Source of the DNA: Lachnospiraceae bacterium UBA6987
GTDB taxonomy: Bacteria > Bacillota > Clostridia > Lachnospirales > Lachnospiraceae
Direction of reading: 5' to 3'
NCBI GenBank assembly: GCA_002449955.1
Contig: DJYD01000059.1
Coordinates: 1 to 55,654 of the forward strand
DNA length: 55,654 nucleotides
A program made the position numbers and the translations under genes. The notes beneath the pieces were generated by a model, which was not told where the DNA came from, ran no database searches, and saw only the letters and a list, made by a program, of their open reading frames with translations. Of the stretch, positions 34,567 through 42,699 are shown piece after piece (positions within the stretch are counted from its first letter, which is position 1; the number at the start of each line of letters is the position of its first letter).

Positions 34567-35325
34567 TTATAGGATCTCCATCTTGGTGAGGATCTCTCTT
34601 GCGCCGGCGAGGATGACCGAGTCTTCCGGGAGTTCGAAGACGCTCCTGCCTTCGATGTCGTTTTCCGCGTGGGCAGGGTCGGGCGGGATGACGGCAATAA
34701 GGGGCACGCCGCCGATCTCTTTTTCTTCTATGCGTTCCGGCAGGAGCACGCGGTTAAGGACCGCGCCGACTTTATCGGCCGCGACCAGCGTGTCCGAGAC
34801 CTCCTTGATGGTGGAGATAATCTGGATGCCCTTTCTGCTCTGGTCCGAGACGCACAGAAGGTGCGTGACCTTCTCCATGACGCGGCGGTTGATCTGTTCG
34901 ATGCCGGCCTCGCCGTCGATGACCACATAGTCGAATTCGTTCACGAGCAGGCTGATGACCTGTCTCAGATAGGTATTGATGGCGCAGTAGCAGCCGGCCG
35001 CCTCAGGGCGTCCGATTGCGAGGAAAGCAAAGCCCTTCTGCTCCTGCATGGCTTCGAAAATGCGGAATCTTGCCTCCGCGAGGATGTCCTGCGTATCCTG
35101 CAGGCCTTCCGTCACGTCCTTTGCCACGCGCAGCCGGATCTCATCCAGGGTTTCTTTTACTTCCACGCCAAGAGCCACGGACAGGCCGATGGCCGGGTCC
35201 GCGTCTATTGCGAGTATTTTTGCTTCGGGATGCGCTTCCGTAAGGATCCGCACGATGGCGGCGGAAAGCGAGGTCTTGCCGACGCCGCCTTTTCCGGTCA
35301 GCGCGATCACAACAGCCTGGCTCAT
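34567..35325 (-). CDS. cooC: CooC-type nickel-insertion ATPase
   Basis: A 252-aa P-loop ATPase of the MinD/CooC type. The deviant Walker A motif is GKGGVGKT (residues 11-18), the Mg site VVIDGEAGIEQI and the metal-binding CxC is C112-Y-C114 in GRPEAAGCYCAIN, the CooC/AcsF signature. Such proteins couple ATP hydrolysis to Ni insertion into CO dehydrogenase or acetyl-CoA synthase. It has its own promoter and lies upstream, in the same orientation, of the dehydratase set. With CooT, a His-rich protein and an ACS-like protein downstream, it points to a nickel enzyme assembled at this locus. Confidence 0.85.
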   Translation of the reverse strand: MSQAVVIALTGKGGVGKTSLSAAIVRILTEAHPEAKILAIDADPAIGLSVALGVEVKETLDEIRLRVAKDVTEGLQDTQDILAEARFRIFEAMQEQKGFAFLAIGRPEAAGCYCAINTYLRQVISLLVNEFDYVVIDGEAGIEQINRRVMEKVTHLLCVSDQSRKGIQIISTIKEVSDTLVAADKVGAVLNRVLLPERIEEKEIGGVPLIAVIPPDPAHAENDIEGRSVFELPEDSVILAGAREILTKMEIL

Positions 35326-35366
35326 AAAGTGCCTCCGTTACTTGCCGTTCAGTTTTTGTCGATATT

Positions 35367-35395
35367 ACTATATCATGTCCGCCGATTCTCTTCAA
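35367..35395 (-). promoter_or_regulatory. Promoter of cooC
   Basis: On the minus strand TTGAAG (35390-35395) and TATAGT (35367-35372) are 17 bases apart, about 40 bases before the ATG. Confidence 0.6.
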
Positions 35396-35429
35396 GCGAT
35401 AATTATTTGCTCTTCTTAAAAAAGAGCAC

Positions 35430-35460
35430 AAAAAAACAGCGCCCGCATTTCTGCAGGCGC
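35430..35460 (-). terminator. Terminator of the 35522 small gene
   Basis: On the minus strand GCGCCTGC pairs with GCGGGCGC, followed by TG and a run of seven T. Another small hairpin, TGCTCTT/AAGAGCA (35408-35428), lies just beyond. Confidence 0.75.
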
Positions 35461-35521
35461 GCCTTCCTGGAGGATGGAAGGATAAGGGGATTAAAAACAA
35501 TGCGTGCTATGCACGGAGCGC

Positions 35522-35722
35522 TTAAACACTCGCCTTGACGACCTTGGCGACTTTCATGTGAGGATGCTGCTTTTCGGCAGAGCGGATCGCTTCAAATTCA
35601 CACTCATCCTCGATTCGGAACACTTCCGCCTTGCTGTCTTCATGCAGCTTTCCGTCGGCGGTCATCGTAATATCAAATGCTTCAAAGCTCTTGCTTTTCT
35701 CTTTTTTTCCAAATAATCCCAT
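35522..35722 (-). CDS. Small conserved hypothetical protein (paralogue of 24807-25046)
   Basis: A 66-aa protein starting MGLFGKKEKS and ending HPHMKVAKVVKASV, so it shares both ends with the 79-aa protein at 24807-25046. I chose the second ATG (35722) because the start then matches its paralogue and the AAGGAAG spacing is better. It has no membrane segment or cysteine. A terminator isolates it from cooC. The role is unknown. Confidence 0.7.
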   Translation of the reverse strand: MGLFGKKEKSKSFEAFDITMTADGKLHEDSKAEVFRIEDECEFEAIRSAEKQHPHMKVAKVVKASV

Positions 35723-35916
35723 AGTCATGTCTTCCTTTCCTGACGGCAGTGCTTTGCCGCTTATAACCGAGATAAGTTTACACCCCCTGGCCGCTAATAT
35801 TTCGGAAAGGACAGCCGCCCCCGCCGCTAAGAATCCGCTAAGACTTTATCCTCCTATAATGCCAAGTCTCCCGTCCCGTGTTATGATAGAGGCGTTAGAA
35901 AAAGGAGGAGTTCATT

Positions 35917-36996
35917 ATGGCGAAGCAAGCCGTAAAGAGGCGCCTGATTGATCTATTCATCTTTCTGTTCGTCCTTGGGGGAACGACCGCGATCTGTCTG
36001 CTGCTCGCGCGCATCGACAACGACAACAATCCCTTTGCCATGGCCATGTATATTCTGGCCGTCGCACTGATCGCCCGCTTTACCTCCGGCTATCTGTGGG
36101 GGATCCTGGCCTCTCTCGTCGGGACCTTCTGCGTCAACTATATTTTTACAATCCCGTTCTGGGCTCTGAATGTGACCTATCCCGGCTATCCGCTGACCAT
36201 CGTCGTCATGCTGATCGTCTCCCTTCTGATCAGTGCCCTGACCACACAGATCAAGAAGCAGGAACAGCTGCGTCTGGAAGCCGAGCGGGAAAAAATCCGT
36301 GCCAACCTTCTGCGGGCGGTTGCACACGATCTGCGCACGCCGCTTGCCGCCATACTCGGCTCCGCCACGGTGCTGCAGACGGAAGATATGCCAGAGCATG
36401 ACCGTCAGGAGCTCGCCGGCGGCATACGAAAAGATGCCGAATGGCTGATCCGTGTGACGGAAAATCTCCTGACCGTGACCCATGTGCTTCAGGACGGCGG
36501 CACAGTCAAAAAGCAGGAAGAGGTGCTTGAGGAGATCATCGGCAGCGCCGTAACCAAGTACCGCAGGACCGCGGGTGCCCTGCCGGTTCTCGTGGACCGG
36601 ATGGAGGATATCCTCGTGGTCCCGATGGACGCGGTCCTGATCGAGCAGGTCCTGCTCAACCTCTTTGACAATGTCTCGGCACACGCGAAGGATGCCGACC
36701 GCATCTGGCTGCATATTGAAAAAGATGAACGGTTTATCCACCTGTCTGTCGAAGATAACGGCGCTGACCTTCCGGAAAGCCATATCGCTGCATTTCTTTC
36801 CGATACCGGCACGGCTTCTCGTCATGAGAAACACAGCATGACAGATGCAGTCCGCAATATGGGGATCGGCCTTTCGGTCTGCCGCTCGATCATCCGTGCA
36901 CACGGCGGGGAGATGCAATCCGAAAAAAGTATTCTGCATGGCGGTGTAAAGATCAGCTTCGACCTGCCGCTTGACGAGGAGAAAGATAATGACTGA
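35917..36996 (+). CDS. KdpD-like sensor histidine kinase lacking the KdpD N-terminal domain
   Basis: A 359-aa membrane kinase. Four membrane segments (about 9-32, 40-58, 60-80, 90-110) match the DUF4118 region of KdpD; the cytosolic KdpD/Usp ATP-binding part is absent. Then come the phospho-accepting H137 (AVAHDLRTPL), an N box (EQVLLNLFDNVS), G1 (VEDNGADLPE) and G2 (GIGLSVCRSII). It has a strong ribosome site (AGGAGG). The response regulator gene overlaps its end by 8 bp. Short kinases of this kind occur in Clostridia and need not respond to K+. The pair lies between the two dehydratase sets, so it may control them. Confidence 0.85.
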   Translation: MAKQAVKRRLIDLFIFLFVLGGTTAICLLLARIDNDNNPFAMAMYILAVALIARFTSGYLWGILASLVGTFCVNYIFTIPFWALNVTYPGYPLTIVVMLIVSLLISALTTQIKKQEQLRLEAEREKIRANLLRAVAHDLRTPLAAILGSATVLQTEDMPEHDRQELAGGIRKDAEWLIRVTENLLTVTHVLQDGGTVKKQEEVLEEIIGSAVTKYRRTAGALPVLVDRMEDILVVPMDAVLIEQVLLNLFDNVSAHAKDADRIWLHIEKDERFIHLSVEDNGADLPESHIAAFLSDTGTASRHEKHSMTDAVRNMGIGLSVCRSIIRAHGGEMQSEKSILHGGVKISFDLPLDEEKDND

Positions 36997-37717
36997 AACA
37001 GCAAAGAAGAAAATCCTGATCGTCGAAGATGATCCGGGCATCAATGCCTTCCTGAAGACGGCGCTCCGGACCGACGGGTATGAGACGTTAAGCACAGCAT
37101 CTGCCGGTGCCGCGCTGCAGGTGATCACCTCACACTGCCCGGACTGTGTGCTCCTGGATCTCGGCCTTCCGGACATGGACGGCAGCAAAATCATTGAAAA
37201 TGTCCGAAGCTGGACGCAGATGCCGATCATCGTGATCTCCGCCCGCTCTCAGGAATCCGATAAAGCCGCCGCGCTTGACATGGGTGCGGATGATTATCTG
37301 ACAAAGCCCTTCAGCGTGATCGAGCTGAAGGCGAGGATCCGCACCGCGCTCCGTCACACCCGCACGACCGCGGAAAGCGACGAGGTCGCCCTCAACGGCA
37401 GTTACAGCGTCGGGGAGCTTGTCATCGACTATAAAAAAATGCGGGTCTTCCTGCGCGGAGAAGATGCCGGCCTGACTCCGAATGAGTACCGGATCGTCGC
37501 CCTGCTCGGCAAGCATCCCGGCCGGGTGCTCACCTATAAAATGATCATGCGGGAGCTCTGGGGCCCCTCCTCCGGCTATGACAACAAGATCCTGCGGGTC
37601 CACATGGCCAATATCCGCCGCAAGATCGAGGAAAACCCGAACGACCCCAAGTACATCATGACCGAGGTCGGCGTGGGCTACCGCATGGCGGAAAAGAGTG
37701 ATTTTGCGCAGGCTTAA
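36989..37717 (+). CDS. OmpR/KdpE-type response regulator
   Basis: A 242-aa regulator with a receiver domain (about residues 8-122; acidic pair in IVEDDPG, phospho-aspartate about D57 in LLDLGLPDMDG, KPF loop in DYLTKPFSV) and a winged-helix DNA-binding domain (about 140-238; LTPNEYRIVALLGKHPGRVL, then VHMANIRRKIEEN and YIMTEVGVGYRM). It overlaps the kinase gene by 8 bp. It is the cognate partner of the KdpD-like kinase. No Kdp ATPase genes are in the window. Confidence 0.92.
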   Translation: MTETAKKKILIVEDDPGINAFLKTALRTDGYETLSTASAGAALQVITSHCPDCVLLDLGLPDMDGSKIIENVRSWTQMPIIVISARSQESDKAAALDMGADDYLTKPFSVIELKARIRTALRHTRTTAESDEVALNGSYSVGELVIDYKKMRVFLRGEDAGLTPNEYRIVALLGKHPGRVLTYKMIMRELWGPSSGYDNKILRVHMANIRRKIEENPNDPKYIMTEVGVGYRMAEKSDFAQA

Positions 37718-37796
37718 GATAATTAAGCAAAGTCAACAATAAAACATATAATGTCAGAATACCACTTTTTATGTTGCGATTTTAACCATATTCATC

Positions 37797-37825
37797 TTGA
37801 CTCTTCAGGGGTTTTGTGGTATATA
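37797..37825 (+). promoter_or_regulatory. Promoter of the iron alcohol dehydrogenase gene
   Basis: TTGACT (37797-37802) and TATATA (37820-37825) are 17 bases apart, some 39 bases before the ATG. The stretch 37718-37796 is A/T-rich with no other feature. The nearby TTTTTAACAAG resembles half of a Rex site but lacks the other arm. Confidence 0.6.
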
Positions 37826-37863
37826 GTATGATACATTTTTAACAAGTGCTAGGAGGCATTGTA

Positions 37864-39081
37864 ATGGCACGTTTTACGTTACCGAGAGACATTTACCACG
37901 GCAAAGGCTCTCTTGAAGTCCTGAAGACCTTCAAGGGCAAGAAAGCCATCATCTGCGTCGGCGGCGGTTCCATGAAGCGCGGCGGTTTTCTTGACCGTGC
38001 GCAGAAATACCTCGAAGAAGCCGGCATGGAAGTGAAGCTTTTCGAAGGCATTGAATCCGATCCTTCCGTCGAGACCGTCATGAAGGGCGCGGAAGTGATG
38101 CAGGAATTCGGACCCGACTGGATCGTCGCGATCGGCGGCGGCTCGCCCATCGACGCGGCCAAGGCCATGTGGATCAAGTACGAGTATCCGGAATGCACCT
38201 TTGAAGATATGTGCAAGGTCTTCGGTATCCCCGAACTTCGTCACAAAGCAAAATTCTGCGCGGTTTCCTCCACTTCCGGCACTGCCACCGAAGTGACTGC
38301 GTTCTCCATCATCACCGACTATGCGAAGGGCACCAAGTACCCGATCGCCGACTTCGAGATCACGCCCGACGTCGCCATCGTTGACCCTGAGCTGGCTGAG
38401 ACCATGCCGAAGAAGCTGGTTGCCCACACCGGTATGGACGCCATGACCCACGCGATCGAAGCCTATGTTTCCACCGCGAACTGCGAATTCACCGATCCGC
38501 TTGCCATCCACGCGATCGAGATGATTCAGAAAGACCTTGTCGATTCCTATAACGGCGACATGGAAGCCCGCGACCGCATGCACTATGCACAGTGCCTTGC
38601 CGGCATGGCCTTCTCCAACGCCCTTCTCGGCATCGTCCACTCCATGGCCCACAAGACCGGCGCTGTGTTTGCCGACTACGGCGCACACATCATCCACGGT
38701 GCGGCCAACGCCATGTACCTGCCGAAGGTCATCGCCTTCAACGCCAAGGATGAGACCGCGAAGAAGCGCTACGGCGTGATCGCGGACTATATGCACCTCG
38801 GCGGAAAGAACGACGACGAAAAGGTCGCTCTGTTGATCGCCTACCTGCGCAAGATGAACGATGACATGAACATCCCTCACTGCATCGGTCACTACGGCAA
38901 GGACAGCATGCCCACCGAACAGGGCTTCGTTCCGGAAGAAGTCTTCTTAGAGAGACTGCCTGGCATCGCCGCCCGCGCCATCGAAGACGCCTGCACCGGT
39001 TCCAACCCTCGTCAGCCCAGCCAGGAAGAGATGGAAAAGCTGCTGAAGTGCTGCTACTACGATACCGAGGTCGATTTCTAA
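37864..39081 (+). CDS. Iron-containing alcohol dehydrogenase
   Basis: A 405-aa group III metal-dependent dehydrogenase (butanol/1,3-propanediol type). The NAD(P) loop is GGGSPIDAAKAM (about 96-107). Metal ligands are expected from the aspartate and first histidine of TGMDAMTHAIEAY and histidines in VHSMAHKTGA and HIIHGAAN. It reduces an aldehyde to an alcohol with NAD(P)H. Frequent use of GGC/ATC codons with a consensus promoter and ribosome site (AGGAGG) suggests high expression, as for a fermentation enzyme. ATG 37864 is preferred to the 37846 extension. It is monocistronic with its own terminator. No aldehyde-forming partner enzyme is adjacent. Confidence 0.9.
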   Translation: MARFTLPRDIYHGKGSLEVLKTFKGKKAIICVGGGSMKRGGFLDRAQKYLEEAGMEVKLFEGIESDPSVETVMKGAEVMQEFGPDWIVAIGGGSPIDAAKAMWIKYEYPECTFEDMCKVFGIPELRHKAKFCAVSSTSGTATEVTAFSIITDYAKGTKYPIADFEITPDVAIVDPELAETMPKKLVAHTGMDAMTHAIEAYVSTANCEFTDPLAIHAIEMIQKDLVDSYNGDMEARDRMHYAQCLAGMAFSNALLGIVHSMAHKTGAVFADYGAHIIHGAANAMYLPKVIAFNAKDETAKKRYGVIADYMHLGGKNDDEKVALLIAYLRKMNDDMNIPHCIGHYGKDSMPTEQGFVPEEVFLERLPGIAARAIEDACTGSNPRQPSQEEMEKLLKCCYYDTEVDF

Positions 39082-39103
39082 TCTGCCCCGTAAACACCAT
39101 AAG

Positions 39104-39132
39104 GCCTGCGGACCCGCTCCGCAGGCTTTTTT
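39104..39132 (+). terminator. Terminator of the alcohol dehydrogenase gene
   Basis: GCCTGCGGA (39104-39112) pairs with TCCGCAGGC (39118-39126) with a CCCGC loop, followed by six T. Confidence 0.9.
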
Positions 39133-39163
39133 CATGCTTTTTTTCTTCTCTTGAAATTTTGGG

Positions 39164-39291
39164 TTTACGTTTGGCAAAAAATGTGCTAAATTGAAAGGGT
39201 CAGCAGGTGCCCCGGCACCGGCAAAAGTACGAAAAACAATTGAACACAGGAGCGAGACCGCGCTCAGACGTGACGAAAGGGAGGTCCATGC
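39164..39291 (+). promoter_or_regulatory. Promoter and structured leader of dehydratase set 2
   Basis: TTTACG (39164-39169) and TAAATT (39187-39192) are 17 bases apart. The leader of about 90 bases then has two hairpins, GGTGC-cccg-GCACC (39206-39219) and GAGCG-agaccg-CGCTC (39250-39265), before a GGGAGG ribosome site. The hairpins may affect message stability. No known riboswitch consensus is evident. Confidence 0.45.
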
Positions 39292-40512
39292 GTGCGTGAC
39301 CTGAAACACATCATTGAATTCGAAGACCTGCTGCAGGAGGCGAATAACGACCTCGTGCGCCAGGCCAAGTCCGAGGGAAAGCGCGCCCTCGGCTACACCT
39401 GCAACTTCATGCCGGAAGTGCTGCTTGACCTTCCCGGCTGTTTTTCCGTGCGGCTGCGCGCGCCGCAAAGCACCTCGCCCGACATGGCGACCTACTACAT
39501 GTCCAACCGCACCTGCATGTACGGCAGATGCCTTCTTGAGCGGGCTATCGAAGGCGGCTTCAACTTTCTCGACGCCCAGATGGCGACCGAGACCTGCACC
39601 GTGACCTGCCGCTTCCAGGAGCATCTGCAGATGATGGATGTGATCCAGAATCCCGATTTCTTCTGCGAATTCACCGACGTTCCCTTCAAAAAGAACGAGA
39701 ACTCCGTGGAGCACTACGAAAGGCAGCTGCAGGCGCACGTGCTGGATAAGCTTCATGAGCGCTTCGGCATCGACACTTCAGACGCTGCCCTCCTTAAGGC
39801 CATCGAAGAGCATAACGAACTCTGCCGCCTGGTCCGCGAGATCGGAAGCTACCGCAAGCTTGAAAACCCGCCCATCACCGGCCGCGAATTCCAGATCATC
39901 CAGCTGATCACGCAGGTCTGCCCGAAATATCTCATCATGGACAAGCTGCGGGATATCGCGGAGCAGCTAAAGACCAGAGAGCCGGATGAAAATCCCTCCT
40001 GGCGCTGCAAGGTGGTCCTTGCGGGCTCCGAAGAGGACGACCCCGACTTTGTGAAGCTGATCGAGGAATGCGGCGCCCTGGTCGTTGCCGACCGCCACTG
40101 CTACGGGTCCCTGCCCGGCCGCGAGGATATCGTGGTGAAGGAAGGCGAAAGACCGCTCACCGCCATCGCCCGCCACTACCTGGAGAACAGCCAGTGCCCG
40201 CGCTTCATGGAACAGCACATCATGCGGGAGCGCAAGGCATACCTTGCGGATCTTGTGAAGGAATACCACGCTGACGGCGTCATCATCGCCCAGATGAAGT
40301 TCTGTGAATACTGGAGCTACGAACGGACCATCGACACCATCATCCTGAACCGTGACTACGGCATCCCGGTCTGCTCCATTGAAAAGGAATACGTCAACAA
40401 CGCCGTCGGCCAGCTGCGGACCCGTTTCCAGGCCTTCGTCGAAAGCATCGAGATCAAGCGGCTCGCCAGGGAAAAGGAAGCGGCTGCAGGGATTGCGGAG
40501 GATAAGGCATGA
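39292..40512 (+). CDS. 2-hydroxyacyl-CoA dehydratase family, beta subunit (set 2)
   Basis: A 406-aa paralogue of the set 1 beta subunit. Conserved cysteine regions are C102 and C106 (ETCTVTCRF), the DRHCYGSLPG segment and MKFCEYWSY. It starts with GTG, 7 bases after GGAGG; an out-of-frame ATG four bases earlier reads only three codons before stop. The end overlaps the alpha gene by 4 bp. No activator gene accompanies it, so the activator encoded at 30271-31071 is the likely partner. Divergent from set 1 in sequence but not in length or order. Confidence 0.9.
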   Translation: MRDLKHIIEFEDLLQEANNDLVRQAKSEGKRALGYTCNFMPEVLLDLPGCFSVRLRAPQSTSPDMATYYMSNRTCMYGRCLLERAIEGGFNFLDAQMATETCTVTCRFQEHLQMMDVIQNPDFFCEFTDVPFKKNENSVEHYERQLQAHVLDKLHERFGIDTSDAALLKAIEEHNELCRLVREIGSYRKLENPPITGREFQIIQLITQVCPKYLIMDKLRDIAEQLKTREPDENPSWRCKVVLAGSEEDDPDFVKLIEECGALVVADRHCYGSLPGREDIVVKEGERPLTAIARHYLENSQCPRFMEQHIMRERKAYLADLVKEYHADGVIIAQMKFCEYWSYERTIDTIILNRDYGIPVCSIEKEYVNNAVGQLRTRFQAFVESIEIKRLAREKEAAAGIAEDKA

Positions 40513-42257
40513 TCATCAAAACATTTGACGCCAAAGAGATCGAACTGAAGCCGAAGGAGCTCTTAAAGGCCCTCGGCAGGAAGCTCAAAGAGACCGATTA
40601 CAAGGCAAAAGCCGCCGAGATCAAGGAGAAGGCCGTCTCCGCCGCTGAGAAGCTTAAAAACCTCGACGCAAAAAAGCTCGCCTCCGATTTCTGGAACGGC
40701 AAGCCGCATGAGGAAAGGCGCCTCGGCGATCTGTACATCCCCGGCACGGGCCTCTACAAGCACCGTGAATGGCGCGGCGTGAAGGATACCTTCTACTACT
40801 TCCACATGATCTGGCTGTACAACTACGCCCACATGGTCACTGATATCATGAAGTACGGCAACCTGCCCGATTTCATAAAGGGCACGCTCCGCTACCGCTG
40901 GATGGGCCAGACCTACCTTACCGTCATGCACTGGTTCGACCGCGGCCTCGAAGGCATGCGCGGGCCGGCGCTTCGCGGTTCTGCCTGGCACTACCGCGGC
41001 ATGACGAGCGAGACCATCCGCCAGTTCCAGGCCATGTTCGCCGCCGACAAGAAGCTCCACGGCGGCAAGGAGAACGAACGCTGGAAAAAGCATATCGCCC
41101 ACAACGAGACCGTTTCCGGCTGCATCTTCTACCCGTGGCGCGACTATCTGGACGACGTGCCGCTTGAGATGATCCCCTATTTCGTCACCTGCCATGTGAA
41201 CAACCACACCGTCTTAAACTATATCGATGCGGCGCAGTCCATCGGCCTTCCCGCGGACCCCTGCCCGATGTGTCAGGCCGAATACGGCATCTTTGTGTTA
41301 GATGACTATCCGGATTACGCCCCCATCATGATCACCTCGAACGAGGCATGCGACGGTTCCGTTGCCACCTCCATCCTTCAGGACTGGTTCCTGAACCGTC
41401 CGCTCTACGCCATGCCGCAGCCCATGCGCTATGACGATCCGCTGGTGCAGAAGCACTGCCAGGAAGAGATCGAAGGCGCCTGGCGGTTCGTGGAAGAGCA
41501 TATGGGCATCCCGTTCAGTTGGGAGCAGTACGTGAAGTATGCGGAAAGCTTCAACAAGCTGACCGAATTCGAGCATGAGAAATGGGACGTGGCCGCGAAT
41601 ACCCCTTACTACCCCATCAACGGTGTGGCGCAGGCCCTCTACCGCATCTACTACTCGCAGGACGGCGACCGCCCCATCTGGCACGAGATCGATAAGCGCG
41701 TGCGCAAGATCATGGAAGACTCGGTCACGAAGAAGATCAACACCTTCCCGAAGACCCGCCACCGCGTGATCGCCTGGAGCTGCGCGCCGCTTTACTACTC
41801 CAACTGGTGCACCTGGGCCTACAACTGCTGGGGCTTAAACTGCGTCATCAACATGGACTCCCTCATGTTCGACCAGATGCTGCGCACCGATACCTATGAG
41901 CACGCCCTCGAAGACCTTGCCTGGTTCAACGAGAAGGCGCCCATGCGCGCCATGGCCGTCGGCGGACACGAGCACATCTTCCAGCTGTGGGAATACATGG
42001 AACGCTTCAACTGCGACATGGTGGTCATGTACGACCAGCTACAGTGCAAGGGCATGCAGGGCATCCACGGCATGTTTGAAGACGAGTTCCGCAAGCGGAA
42101 CATCCACGCGATCTGGGTACCGCACGCCCTGCCGGATAAACGCACCGTTTCCCGCAGAGAGATCCGCCAGATCATCAACGACTACATGACCACGGTCATG
42201 CACGAAGAGCCCCTCGATCCCTCGCTCGTCGACTTCGAGGACGGCGACGCCTGGTAA
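40509..42257 (+). CDS. 2-hydroxyacyl-CoA dehydratase family, extended alpha subunit (set 2)
   Basis: A 582-aa paralogue of the set 1 alpha protein. Residues 1-120 are a charged, lysine-rich helical extension (LKALGRKLKETDYKAKAAEI). Cysteine elements correspond to those of set 1: DPCPMCQAEYG, NEACDGSVATS and YDQLQCKGMQG. It ends, like its paralogue, in DPSLVDFED plus a tryptophan. The ATG overlaps the beta stop (ATGA). It is probably the cluster-bearing partner that, with beta, receives the activated electron. The differing CPMCQ/CPVPTS site may indicate a different substrate or cluster ligation. Confidence 0.85.
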   Translation: MIIKTFDAKEIELKPKELLKALGRKLKETDYKAKAAEIKEKAVSAAEKLKNLDAKKLASDFWNGKPHEERRLGDLYIPGTGLYKHREWRGVKDTFYYFHMIWLYNYAHMVTDIMKYGNLPDFIKGTLRYRWMGQTYLTVMHWFDRGLEGMRGPALRGSAWHYRGMTSETIRQFQAMFAADKKLHGGKENERWKKHIAHNETVSGCIFYPWRDYLDDVPLEMIPYFVTCHVNNHTVLNYIDAAQSIGLPADPCPMCQAEYGIFVLDDYPDYAPIMITSNEACDGSVATSILQDWFLNRPLYAMPQPMRYDDPLVQKHCQEEIEGAWRFVEEHMGIPFSWEQYVKYAESFNKLTEFEHEKWDVAANTPYYPINGVAQALYRIYYSQDGDRPIWHEIDKRVRKIMEDSVTKKINTFPKTRHRVIAWSCAPLYYSNWCTWAYNCWGLNCVINMDSLMFDQMLRTDTYEHALEDLAWFNEKAPMRAMAVGGHEHIFQLWEYMERFNCDMVVMYDQLQCKGMQGIHGMFEDEFRKRNIHAIWVPHALPDKRTVSRREIRQIINDYMTTVMHEEPLDPSLVDFEDGDAW

Positions 42258-42283
42258 AGCACCGGCAGATAAGGAGAATCATT

Positions 42284-42505
42284 ATGAAAAAGAAGATCAT
42301 CAAAAAGTGCCTGAAAGCGCTGTGGTTCCTTCTGAAGGCGGTCGGCTTTGCCTATATCATCCTGTTCATCGTTTTCTTCTTCGACCTGGACGGCAAGCTC
42401 CTCTACACCGTAGTCGAGCCGAACCTGGCCCGCCACTACGACAAGATGGAGCGACCGGACCTCACCGGAACGCCCTACGGCCCGAAGGAGCCGGTAAACA
42501 ACTAA
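42284..42505 (+). CDS. 73-aa single-pass membrane peptide of dehydratase set 2
   Basis: A basic start (MKKKIIKKCLKALWF), a membrane helix (about residues 15-36) and a charged, mostly soluble tail ending PKEPVNN. It starts 27 bp after the alpha gene with AAGGAGAA upstream. It corresponds in place and plan to the 55-aa peptide in set 1, though the sequences are not closely alike. It may anchor the enzyme near the membrane. No family recognised. Confidence 0.65.
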   Translation: MKKKIIKKCLKALWFLLKAVGFAYIILFIVFFFDLDGKLLYTVVEPNLARHYDKMERPDLTGTPYGPKEPVNN

Positions 42506-42608
42506 GCCCCGGCTTATCAGAGACAAAAACGGGGTATCCAAAGTTGTTTAGGATCCGACTTTAGAGTGCATCTTTAGCGTCTGGAATTAGGATCCAACTA
42601 ACTTCAGA

Positions 42609-42640
42609 GGGGGCTGTCGCAAAGCGGCAGCCCCCTTTAA
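42609..42640 (+). terminator. Terminator of dehydratase set 2
   Basis: GGGGGCTG-T-CGC (42609-42620) pairs with GCG-G-CAGCCCCC (42624-42635), AAA loop, followed by TTT. It ends the 39292-42505 operon. Confidence 0.8.
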
Positions 42641-42673
42641 AATTCCTGGACATCGGACGATGCCCTTATACCA

Positions 42674-42699
42674 CAAAAACCAGGTCCCGAAGGACCTGG
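42674..42699 (-). terminator. Terminator of the toxin-antitoxin operon
   Basis: On the minus strand CCAGGTCC-ttcg-GGACCTGG, a stem with a TTCG loop, is followed by a run of T (42675-42679). Confidence 0.85.

Noticed and set aside
36989..37717. Potassium-responsive Kdp system
   Set aside because: The kinase lacks the KdpD N-terminal domains and no kdpFABC genes are adjacent.
37826..37845. Rex redox-repressor site before the alcohol dehydrogenase
   Set aside because: Only one half (TTAACAA) is present; the matching TTGTTAA arm is missing at the required spacing.
37879..38892. A 337-codon minus-strand frame opposite the iron alcohol dehydrogenase
   Set aside because: Antisense shadow in a highly codon-biased gene; no ribosome site or family resemblance.
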